Below, one piece after another: positions 18,713 through 26,160 of a stretch of 64,000 bases of DNA (position 1 is its first letter; each line of letters opens with the position of its first letter). The notes below the pieces were generated by a model. It had not been told where the DNA came from. It was given only the letters and a program-made list of their open reading frames with translations, and did not search any database. A program made the translations under genes and the position numbers. Source of the stretch: Demequina sp. NBRC 110051 (lineage in GTDB: Bacteria > Actinomycetota > Actinomycetes > Actinomycetales > Demequinaceae). Location of the stretch: assembly GCF_002090055.1 (NCBI RefSeq), contig NZ_BBRH01000006.1:62001-126000 (forward strand). Reading direction: 5' to 3'.

Positions 18713-19756
18713 ATGCAGAACGTCCAGAGCATCCCGAGCCCCATCGTGCTGCAGCGCGCCGACCCGTGCGTGCTGCGCGTGGATGGCCAGTACTACTTCA
18801 CGGGCTCGTACCCGCTGTACGACCGCATTGTGCTGCGTCGCGCGGAGCGCCTCGAGGACCTGCAGGCAGCCGACGAGGTCACCATCTGGACCAAGCACGA
18901 GTCCGGCCCACAGTCGAACCTCATCTGGGCCCCCGAGATCCACCGTGTGAACGGCGCCTGGTACATCTACTACGCCGCCTCGCCCAACGGTGCGCCGAGC
19001 GCCGACGAGCCCGACACGGCCGAGACCTTTAACCACCGCGTCTACTGCCTCGAGTGCACCGACGAGGACCCCATCACGGGCACCTGGGTCGAGCGCGGCC
19101 AGGTCGACACCGGCTGGGAGACCTTCGCGCTCGACGCGACCAGCTTTGTGCACGGCGGCGAGCAGTACCTGGTGTGGGCGCAGCAGGACCTGGCGATCGA
19201 GGGCAACTCCAATCTCTACATCGCGCGCATGGCCAACCCCTGGACGCTCGCGACGCCCGCCGTGCTGCTCACGCGTCCCGAGTTCGACTGGGAGTGCCAG
19301 GTGTTCTCCGTCAACGAGGGCGCGAGCGTGCTCATCCGCGACGGACGCATCTACCTCACCTACTCGGCGTCGGGCACCGGCATCGAGTACGCGATGGGCC
19401 TGCTCACCGCGGACGCCGATGCCGATCTCCTCGACACCGCGTCGTGGACCAAGTCGGACCAGCCGGTCTTCACCTCGGACCCGAGCGTCGGCATCTACGG
19501 GCCAGGCCACAACTCGTTCACCGAGGACGCCGACGGCAACACGGTGCTCGTTTACCACGCCCGCACCTACACGACCATCGTGGGTGACCCGCTGTGGGAG
19601 CCCAACCGCCAGGCGTGCGCGCAGGTGCTGCCGTTCGTCGACGGCGAACCGCAGTGGGGCACGCCCGCGCCCCTGCAGCGCCCGGCGCCCACCTCGATCG
19701 AGGTGCTGCCGCCCAGCGGCCTGACGGCGGCCGATGCGGAGGCTCAGCCCGCGTAG
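18713..19756 (+). CDS. Glycoside hydrolase family 43 (arabinofuranosidase/arabinanase-like)
   Basis: 347 residues, a single five-bladed propeller without a signal peptide, so probably intracellular. GH43 hallmarks: catalytic base Asp in LQRADPCVLRVDG (about residue 17), the SNLIWAPEIH strand that contributes the pKa-modulating region, and the acid Glu region around FDWECQVFSVNEGAS. It most likely removes L-arabinose or xylose from short oligosaccharides imported by the neighbouring MFS carrier. GAGG precedes the ATG. A LacI-like operator and a separate gap from the MFS gene suggest its own promoter. Confidence 0.85.
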   Translation: MQNVQSIPSPIVLQRADPCVLRVDGQYYFTGSYPLYDRIVLRRAERLEDLQAADEVTIWTKHESGPQSNLIWAPEIHRVNGAWYIYYAASPNGAPSADEPDTAETFNHRVYCLECTDEDPITGTWVERGQVDTGWETFALDATSFVHGGEQYLVWAQQDLAIEGNSNLYIARMANPWTLATPAVLLTRPEFDWECQVFSVNEGASVLIRDGRIYLTYSASGTGIEYAMGLLTADADADLLDTASWTKSDQPVFTSDPSVGIYGPGHNSFTEDADGNTVLVYHARTYTTIVGDPLWEPNRQACAQVLPFVDGEPQWGTPAPLQRPAPTSIEVLPPSGLTAADAEAQPA

Positions 19757-19891
19757 CGGGCCGCCCCTGGGTGCATCACCGTTGCACTCGGGCGCACGCC
19801 GTGAGGGCGCGAATGGTGTGCCCGTTGTGGTGACATGTCTTTGCACGGAAACGTCCTTGTCGTGCCGACTCAAGGTTCGCGCAGTCGTCTC

Positions 19892-19904
19892 ACGATAGAG
19901 TCGT
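19892..19904. promoter_or_regulatory. Inverted repeat upstream of gntR-type gene
   Basis: ACGA-tagag-TCGT, flanked by an outer TCGTCT (19885-19890) / AGACGA (19910-19915) pair, about 30 bases before the regulator's start. Plausible autoregulatory site; not tested against a consensus. Confidence 0.35.
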
Positions 19905-19934
19905 ATTGCAGACGAATGTGAGGGGGCGGCGGAG

Positions 19935-20702
19935 ATGGCCGTGAAGTATATGGATGTGTACCAACGCATCAAGGCGGACATCACGTCGGGAAAGTTCTCC
20001 GCGGGCGATTACCTTCCCACCGAGCCTGAACTGATGGCGGACTACGAGGTCAGCCGCACCACCGTGCGCAAGGCGATCGCCATGCTTCGCGACGACGGCT
20101 ACGTCGCGGCGCGCCAGGGCCGAGGCACGGAGGTGCTCGTTCCGGACCGCCAGGAGAACTCGACCTATCCGTTCACCTCGCTGCTGGGCCACACCACGGT
20201 CGAGAGTCGCCTGGTGGCGGACCCCACGTCGTCCCTGGCAGCGCAGGGAGCGACCATCGAGACCGTGCCTGCAGCGGGCCAAGTGGCAGATGCGCTTGGG
20301 ATCCCCCTGGGAACTCCCGTGTTTCGGGTCCAGCGCCTCAAGATCGCGGGTGATCAACCCGCGGCACACATCGCAAGCTATCTCGAGGCGCGACGGTTCC
20401 CGGGCCTCGACGAGTATTCGGGGCAGATTCACTACCTCTATGAGTTCCTCGCCGAGCACTACGCGGTGCGATTCCGCCGCAGCCAGAGTCGTATGCGTGC
20501 CGTCGCGGCCGACTTCATCGAGTCGCGCGTCTTGGACGTGCCCGTGGGTTCCCCTCTCATCATGCACGAGCGGGTGACGGAGTCCGAGGAAGGGCCGATC
20601 GAATACGCCGAGAGCTTCGAACGCTCCGAGTTGGTCGCCACGGTCGTCACGGTCGCACCCGCGACTGATGCTCAGGAGCCTTTCCTCGCCTACGAGCCGT
20701 AG
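19935..20702 (+). CDS. GntR-family regulator, HutC/UTRA subfamily
   Basis: 255 residues. The N-terminal winged helix (about residues 6-75) carries GDYLPTEPELMADYEVSRTTVRKAI and GYVAARQGRGTEV, followed by a UTRA ligand-binding domain (about 95-240). HutC-type regulators usually repress neighbouring catabolic or transport genes and release DNA on binding a small metabolite. It is followed by an esterase and two MFS carriers in the same direction, with a palindrome and a stem-loop between, so those genes are its probable targets. An in-frame ATG at 19950 is an alternative start. Confidence 0.88.
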   Translation: MAVKYMDVYQRIKADITSGKFSAGDYLPTEPELMADYEVSRTTVRKAIAMLRDDGYVAARQGRGTEVLVPDRQENSTYPFTSLLGHTTVESRLVADPTSSLAAQGATIETVPAAGQVADALGIPLGTPVFRVQRLKIAGDQPAAHIASYLEARRFPGLDEYSGQIHYLYEFLAEHYAVRFRRSQSRMRAVAADFIESRVLDVPVGSPLIMHERVTESEEGPIEYAESFERSELVATVVTVAPATDAQEPFLAYEP

Positions 20703-20764
20703 ACCAGGCCCTTTTCGACGATCGTTGCGGCCTCCCGGGGCCTAGTTGATCGCGCGCCATCGTT

Positions 20765-20776
20765 AGATACGTATCT
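20765..20776. promoter_or_regulatory. Perfect 12-base palindrome upstream of the esterase
   Basis: AGATACGTATCT lies 53 bases before the esterase start, in an AT-rich island; a partial repeat (GATACGATCT) follows directly. Likely operator for the adjacent GntR/UTRA regulator. Confidence 0.55.
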
Positions 20777-20784
20777 GATACGAT

Positions 20785-20810
20785 CTCAGTCATCGTCGAA
20801 GATGACTGAG
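20785..20810 (+). promoter_or_regulatory. 10-bp stem-loop in the probable esterase leader
   Basis: CTCAGTCATC-gtcgaa-GATGACTGAG, a perfect 10-bp inverted repeat with a 6-base loop. It ends 5 bases before the TTGGAG ribosome-binding site (20815-20820). It could be a second operator or an RNA hairpin controlling ribosome access. Confidence 0.6.
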
Positions 20811-20828
20811 GTATTTGGAGATGTATCA

Positions 20829-22148
20829 ATGATGATTGAGGCGCACGTGCGGCCCCTGACGGGCCGTGACCGGTGGTCGCGCGAGACCAACGTCGAGTTT
20901 GGTGCCAAGTTTGAGGCCGACCTCGCGGACCTGCGCGCCGCACACAACGGAGGCGCCGACATCGACGCGTTCCTCGACAGTGAGTACGGCGACGCGTACG
21001 CAAATGCACTCGAGCTGAGTTACCGGTTCGAGGAGGACCCGACCGGACCTGCGGTGGAGGAGTACTACCGCAGCCGCGGTCTGCGCCGCCAGATGTTCGA
21101 GAACTCTGACTACTACACACGTTGGCTGCTGATCACCCCGATGGAGCTGGAGACCGAGGCAGCCACGGGCCGCCGCTACCCCGTCGTCTTCGTCAACCAC
21201 GGCGGCTTCAGGTCGATCTCGGGTGACGAGTTCATCTCCGGTATGCCGGAGGTCGCCGCGACTGAGCGCGTGATCGTCGCGATGCTCCAGGACACGAACT
21301 GGCGCAACACGGAAAGGGTGCTGGACCGCCTCATCGAGCTCTACCCGGTGGACACCGAGCGCGTCTACATGATCGGCGAGTCGCAGGGCGGCTACCAGGT
21401 CACCTCCACCTTCTTCCGCATGCCGCGTCGCATCACCGCGGTCGTGACGTGCGGCAACGACATCTGGCGCGACTGGGACAACGTCAACACTCCGTTCACG
21501 CCCGCCGAGGTTGCCGAGGTGAAGGACGCGTTCGTCCCCTTCATGCAGATCAACGGCCAATTCGAGGCCTCGAGCTTCGCGCCGGTCAACGACTGGGCGC
21601 CTCGCAAGAACTGGGGCGCCACCGCGTCCGTCGAGCCGTACCGCGACCCGCGCCGCGACGACGACCGCGACCCCACTCGCAATGTCAAGGGTCCCCGACG
21701 CTTCTCGAACAACCCCGCACCGGGCGAGGGTGACGACAAACACCTGTGGATGATGGATCGCCTCAACCGACGCATGGCAAGCCTGCGATGTGCGCCCCGC
21801 GACCCCGCGACCTGCCTCGGTTACCTCGACAGTGCCGACTCCGAGCTCCACCGCGTGCTCGGCTTCTACGGCGACCGCGAGCGCACCGACGTCATTCACG
21901 GCGTCAAGCACTGGAACGCGGAGATCGACAACGAGGACGGGGTGACGGCGTTCCGTTACGTCGTCGTCGAGAACGCGCCACACGCCTGGCCCGTCGCCGC
22001 GGGACGGCTCGGCTGGGACTTCATGAAAATGTACCGGCGCGACTCGCGCACGGGCTCCATCGTCGTCGATCCGTACGACGGTCACAACGAAGTGCAAGGA
22101 GAAAACACCATGTCCGAGAAGCGAGTGGAGTCGGGAGGCGTGCGATGA
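20829..22148 (+). CDS. Alpha/beta-hydrolase esterase, cytoplasmic
   Basis: 439 residues, no signal peptide. Start ATG 20829 follows TTGGAG with 8-base spacing; an upstream ATG in frame lies inside the hairpin. The fold shows FVNHGG, the elbow GESQGG, and a late His in VENAPHAWPVAAGRLGWDFMKMY. It resembles PHB-depolymerase/feruloyl-esterase-type hydrolases. A relative lies at 43488-44576 in this window: both share the EYYRSRGLRRQMFE-like lead-in, the order of the core strands and a WDF-containing C-terminus followed by R-x-x-x-TG. The stop overlaps the next ATG (ATGA), coupling it to an MFS carrier, so it probably hydrolyses an imported ester or polyol conjugate. Confidence 0.75.
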   Translation: MMIEAHVRPLTGRDRWSRETNVEFGAKFEADLADLRAAHNGGADIDAFLDSEYGDAYANALELSYRFEEDPTGPAVEEYYRSRGLRRQMFENSDYYTRWLLITPMELETEAATGRRYPVVFVNHGGFRSISGDEFISGMPEVAATERVIVAMLQDTNWRNTERVLDRLIELYPVDTERVYMIGESQGGYQVTSTFFRMPRRITAVVTCGNDIWRDWDNVNTPFTPAEVAEVKDAFVPFMQINGQFEASSFAPVNDWAPRKNWGATASVEPYRDPRRDDDRDPTRNVKGPRRFSNNPAPGEGDDKHLWMMDRLNRRMASLRCAPRDPATCLGYLDSADSELHRVLGFYGDRERTDVIHGVKHWNAEIDNEDGVTAFRYVVVENAPHAWPVAAGRLGWDFMKMYRRDSRTGSIVVDPYDGHNEVQGENTMSEKRVESGGVR

Positions 22149-23389
22149 CCGATGTCACCGCGGCGGTCAAGGACGCCGGAACTCGTGTCTGGAATCGAGG
22201 GTTCACGAACATCTTCGTGGCGTACATCCTCGTCAACCTGGCGCTCAACATGTCGAACAACCTCGCGACGCCGTACGCGAACTCGCTGGGCGCCACGCCC
22301 GTGCTGCTGGGCGTCGTGGCGACGGGCTTCACCTACGGCGCGATCGTCTTCAAGCTCGCGTCTGCGCCCGCGATTGACACCTTCAACCGCAAGGTGGTGC
22401 TCCTGAGCGCGATCGGTGTGATTGGCATCGCGTTCATCGGATACGCGTTGTCGACCACAGTCCCCGTGCTCATCACCTTCCGTGTCATCCAGGGCATCGG
22501 CCAGGCCTTCACTGCGACGTGCTTCATCGCACTCGCCGCCGACACGCTGCCGCGTGAGAAGCTCGCCTCCGGCATGGGAATCTTCGCCACCGGCACGGCC
22601 GCCGCCATGATCCTCGGGGCGCCTATCGTGCTCAAGATTCAGGAGGCGACCAACTATCGCGTGGCGTTCCTAGTCGCGTTCGCGATCCTCGTCGTCGGGG
22701 CCCTCGCCGTCACCCGTATCAAGATCAAGCCCTTCCCGAAGAAGAAGTTCCGCATCTCTGTCAAGGGATTCATTGCGCCCGAGGCTCTCCCGCCGGCGTT
22801 CATGCAGCTGCTGTTCATGCTCGCGTGGTCGAGCGTGTTCGCCTTCCTGATCGTGTTTGGCCAGGAGCAGGGCCTGGGAAGCAACGTGGGATTCTTCAAC
22901 ACGGCCTACGGCCTTGCGGTCTTCGCCGCTGCGCCGCTCGGTGGCCGCCTGGTGGACCGCTTCGGTTACCTCATGATGATCCCGATGCTGGTCTTCATGG
23001 CGATCGCGCTGTGGCTGATCAGTTACTCGACGAGCATGCCCATGCTGCTCACGGCCGCCGTCTTCGGGGCGTTCGGCTACGGTGCGGCCGGGCCCGTGGT
23101 GCGGTCGATGGCCATGGGTGTCGTGCCCAAGTCTCGTCGCGGCTCGGCGAGCAGCACGCTCTATCTTGCGTCCGACATCGGCCAGTTGGTGGGCCCGGTG
23201 GTCGGTGGTCTCATCATCGCCTCGTTCGGCTACGAGACCATGTACCGCGTGGCGCCCGTGTACCTTGTCCTTGCGGTGCTGCTGCTGATCTTCTCGCGTG
23301 GCTACGTCAAGAGCCGCTCGGCCAAGGTCGCTGCGGAAGAGAAGGCAGCTGAGGCCGCGGCAGATGCCGAGGCGGTCCGACCCGCGTAA
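22145..23389 (+). CDS. MFS transporter
   Basis: 414 residues, 12 membrane segments. Translation is coupled to the upstream esterase by a 4-base overlap, which fixes the start at 22145. Family signatures include GGRLVDRFGY after segment 8 and the inter-domain positively charged loop KIKPFPKKKFRIS. It is closely related to the next gene (same GIGQAFTAT, LPRE+LASG+GIF and PVVRSMAM stretches). Cargo unknown; the esterase partner suggests a carbohydrate or aromatic ester. Confidence 0.85.
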   Translation: MTDVTAAVKDAGTRVWNRGFTNIFVAYILVNLALNMSNNLATPYANSLGATPVLLGVVATGFTYGAIVFKLASAPAIDTFNRKVVLLSAIGVIGIAFIGYALSTTVPVLITFRVIQGIGQAFTATCFIALAADTLPREKLASGMGIFATGTAAAMILGAPIVLKIQEATNYRVAFLVAFAILVVGALAVTRIKIKPFPKKKFRISVKGFIAPEALPPAFMQLLFMLAWSSVFAFLIVFGQEQGLGSNVGFFNTAYGLAVFAAAPLGGRLVDRFGYLMMIPMLVFMAIALWLISYSTSMPMLLTAAVFGAFGYGAAGPVVRSMAMGVVPKSRRGSASSTLYLASDIGQLVGPVVGGLIIASFGYETMYRVAPVYLVLAVLLLIFSRGYVKSRSAKVAAEEKAAEAAADAEAVRPA

Positions 23390-23397
23390 CTCCACGA

Positions 23398-23432
23398 TGG
23401 GCGGGGCCATGCCGAGGCGTGTGCCCCGCCCA
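23398..23432 (+). terminator. Hairpin between tandem MFS genes
   Basis: TGGGCGGGGC / GCCCCGCCCA, 10-bp perfect stem with a 15-base loop, starting 8 bases after the MFS stop. No T-run. Confidence 0.6.
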
Positions 23433-23533
23433 CCACCCCGGGCCCGTTCAGCGGTCCACCCTCTCCCCGGAGCCTTGACCTCTTACCGGGGGCGCGGCAC
23501 GATGCCGCACGACGACGTGTAGGGATCGACACC

Positions 23534-24775
23534 ATGGCGCGACACGATGGCACGAGCCGGCGAAGCCTGCTCGCGCCGCCGACCGGCGCGACCTCGCTGC
23601 CCCTGCGAGTCTGGAGCCGCTCTTTCACGAGCGTGTTCGTTGCCTACCTGTTCATCAACCTGGGCCTCAACTTCAGCGACGTCCTCATGTCGCCCTTCGC
23701 GCAGGCGCTGGGCGCCTCCCCTGTGGTGATCGGCGCCGTGGTGAGCGCCTTCGCCATCGGCGCCTTGGTGTTCAAGTTGGTGTCGGGGCCGGCCATCGAT
23801 GCCTTCCGTCGCAAGTACGTGCTCATGGCTGCCATCGTGGTCATCGGCGCATCCTTCTTTGGGTACGCGATGACTCAGGACATTCAGGTCCTCATGGGGT
23901 TTCGGGTACTGCAGGGGATCGGCCAAGCCTTCACCGCCACCACCTGCATCACCCTCGCCGCGGACGCATTGCCGCGCGAACGTATTGCCAGCGGCCTGGG
24001 CATTTTTGCCGTGGCGATGGGAGCGGGCCACATGGTGGGCGAGCCGCTCGCGCTCAAGATCTATGAGGCGACGAGTTTTCGCTTCACCTTCCTCGCCGCC
24101 GTGGGGATCATGGCCGTCGCCATGGTCGCCGCGGTCAACATTCGGACCGTGCCCGTCAAGAAACGGCCCTTCCGGCTGTCCGTGAGGGGGGCGATCGCGG
24201 CTGAGGCGCTCCCGCCCGCGGCCTTGCAGTTGCTGTTCATGCTCGCCTGGTCGTGTGTCAACGCCTTCGTTGTCGTGGTCGGTCTTGAACGCGGCATGGG
24301 AACGGACGTCGGCTACTTCGCGACCGTCTATGGGCTCGGTATCTTCATCGCGGCACCTCTTGGTGGCCGCCTCATCGATCGCTTCGGCTATGTCATGCTG
24401 CTGCCGATGATGGCCAGCTTTGGGGTGTCGCTGTACCTCATCAGCGTCTCCTCTTCGCTGCCCGTCTTGCTCGTCGCCGCCGCCTTCGCCGCCTTCGGAT
24501 ACGGCGCGGCGGGGCCCGTGGTCCGCTCCATGGCGATGAACGTCGTCCCGCGCAATCGGCGCGGGGCGGCGAGCAGTACGTTCTACCTCGGATCGGACGT
24601 CGGACAGCTCGCGGGGCCCGTGTTGGGCGGGCTGCTTGCCACGACGTTCGGCTACGCCACGATGTTCGCGGTGCTGCCGGTGTACCTGATTCTTGCGGCG
24701 GTGGTCCTGATAGCGCTTCTGCCCGCACTCCGGCGGCGCGTGGCAGAGGTGTCGGCCGCAGAACGCGATGCATGA
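23534..24775 (+). CDS. MFS transporter, tandem paralogue
   Basis: 413 residues, 12 membrane segments. AGGGA lies 8 bases before ATG 23534. It aligns over its full length with the protein at 22145, sharing IGQAFTAT, LPRERIASG, EALPPA+QLLFMLAWS, APLGGRL+DRFGY, GYGAAGPVVRSMAM and SSTFYLGSDVGQL. The pair is a clear tandem duplication that has since diverged. A hairpin separates the two genes, so it may be expressed apart from the esterase operon. Confidence 0.85.
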   Translation: MARHDGTSRRSLLAPPTGATSLPLRVWSRSFTSVFVAYLFINLGLNFSDVLMSPFAQALGASPVVIGAVVSAFAIGALVFKLVSGPAIDAFRRKYVLMAAIVVIGASFFGYAMTQDIQVLMGFRVLQGIGQAFTATTCITLAADALPRERIASGLGIFAVAMGAGHMVGEPLALKIYEATSFRFTFLAAVGIMAVAMVAAVNIRTVPVKKRPFRLSVRGAIAAEALPPAALQLLFMLAWSCVNAFVVVVGLERGMGTDVGYFATVYGLGIFIAAPLGGRLIDRFGYVMLLPMMASFGVSLYLISVSSSLPVLLVAAAFAAFGYGAAGPVVRSMAMNVVPRNRRGAASSTFYLGSDVGQLAGPVLGGLLATTFGYATMFAVLPVYLILAAVVLIALLPALRRRVAEVSAAERDA

Positions 24776-24869
24776 CGCGAGGCCCGTTGCGATAACCTGC
24801 AATGTCGCCAATCTGAGGAAGTGATCCGCCCTGACATCGAGCGCCGCCGCCCCCGTTCGCTTCGGCGCT

Positions 24870-26066
24870 TTGAAGGACCCCGTCACCCGCACCTACCTCA
24901 TCTTCTCCGCGATGGGGATGATGGGCGACAACATCGAGCACGTCATCACCTATTGGGTGTTGTGGGAGACCTTCCACTCCCCGTGGCTGGTGGGCTTTCA
25001 GGTGGTGAGCCACTGGCTGCCGTTCCTGCTGTTCTCGATCCCGTTCGGGCGTCTCGCGGATCACCACGACCCGCGCCGCGTGATCCAGACCGGTCAGGCG
25101 CTGTTCATGGCCGTCTCGGTCGCCTGGGGCGTGCTGTTCCTCACGGGCACGCTCGAGATGTGGATGGCGTGCGTGCTGCTCGTGTTCCACGGCATGGCGG
25201 GCGCGATGTGGGGGCCCTCGGAGCAGGTGCTGCTCCACTCGCTCGTGGGCCGCGATCTCCTCCCCGGCGCCGTGCGGATGAATGCGACCTTCAAGAGCCT
25301 GGGTGTGGTGCTTGGTCCCGCCATTGGCTCGGTGCTGCTGTTCGGGCTCGGCCCGGGACCCGGCATCCTCGTGAACGTCCTGTTCTATCTGCCGCTCACC
25401 ATCATGCTGGTGCGCATCCGGTTTACCCGAGATGCCCCCGCGCCCGGCTCCGGTCCCGCCCGCTCTCGCGCCGGGTGGCGAGATACCCTCGCGACCTTCT
25501 CTCTCGCGCGCCGTAGCCGCCCCATCGCGATCGCGCTGATCCTCGCACTGCTGATGTCCCTCCTCATCGGAGCGTCGCTGCAGTCGGCGATGCCGGCCTT
25601 TGCCGAGGAGATGGGGCTCGCGGGCGGTGTCCTGTACAGCCTGCTGCTCGTTGCGACGGCGCTCGGTGGCGCCGTGGGTGGCTTCCTCCTCGAAGCCACG
25701 CGCGTGCTGCCGCCTACCCCGCGCGTGGCAGTCGTGAGCACGCTCGTGTACGCCGTCGCGCTGCTCGGTTTCGCGCTCTCGCCTTGGTACGCCGCCTCGC
25801 TGCTCATGCTGTTTATTTCGGGCGCCGCGGCCATGGCGACCAACTCGACGACGACCGCGATCGTTCAGCTTGAGGCGCCCGCCGAGCAGCGCGGCCGTGC
25901 CATCGGCCTGTTTGGCATGGCAGGCCAGGGCTCGCGGACCTTCGGAGGCATCACCTTCGGAGCACTGGGAGCCGCGCTGGGTGTCCACGCGGCCTTCACC
26001 CTCAACGCCGCGGTGCTCGCCCTGGCGTGCCTGGCGATGATTCTCGTCGCCGCACGGCGGCGCTAG
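24870..26066 (+). CDS. MFS transporter (EntS/MFS_3-like)
   Basis: 398 residues from a TTG start, 12 membrane segments, with the loop PFGRLADHHDPRRVIQTGQ after segment 2. It belongs to a different MFS branch from the two genes before it. The start is uncertain: the frame stays open to 24825, and a GAGGAAG ribosome-binding site (24815-24821) fits a CTG at 24831 better than the TTG at 24870, which has no visible site. The CTG start would add 13 residues (LTSSAAAPVRFGA). Cargo unknown. Confidence 0.8.
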   Translation: MKDPVTRTYLIFSAMGMMGDNIEHVITYWVLWETFHSPWLVGFQVVSHWLPFLLFSIPFGRLADHHDPRRVIQTGQALFMAVSVAWGVLFLTGTLEMWMACVLLVFHGMAGAMWGPSEQVLLHSLVGRDLLPGAVRMNATFKSLGVVLGPAIGSVLLFGLGPGPGILVNVLFYLPLTIMLVRIRFTRDAPAPGSGPARSRAGWRDTLATFSLARRSRPIAIALILALLMSLLIGASLQSAMPAFAEEMGLAGGVLYSLLLVATALGGAVGGFLLEATRVLPPTPRVAVVSTLVYAVALLGFALSPWYAASLLMLFISGAAAMATNSTTTAIVQLEAPAEQRGRAIGLFGMAGQGSRTFGGITFGALGAALGVHAAFTLNAAVLALACLAMILVAARRR

Positions 26067-26095
26067 CGTTCCTCACGTCCCTCGGAAAGGTGACG

Positions 26096-26121
26096 GATAC
26101 CTCACAGGCGCGTGAGGCATC
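26096..26121. promoter_or_regulatory. 26-base imperfect palindrome before the GGDEF-EAL gene
   Basis: GATACCTCAC-aggcgc-GTGAGGCATC, symmetric at 9 of 10 paired positions, 40 bases upstream of the GTG start. Its right end overlaps one copy of the iterated decamer (26116-26125). A good candidate operator. Confidence 0.55.
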
Positions 26122-26160
26122 GGCCGTATTTCTACCACCAAGGGTGAGATCGGGTGCCGC

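Noticed and set aside
18677-19984. 435-residue minus-strand ORF over GH43
   Set aside because: Shadow frame; GH43 motifs are on the plus strand.
24441-25988. 515-residue minus-strand ORF over the MFS genes
   Set aside because: Charged, low-complexity antisense frame without domains.
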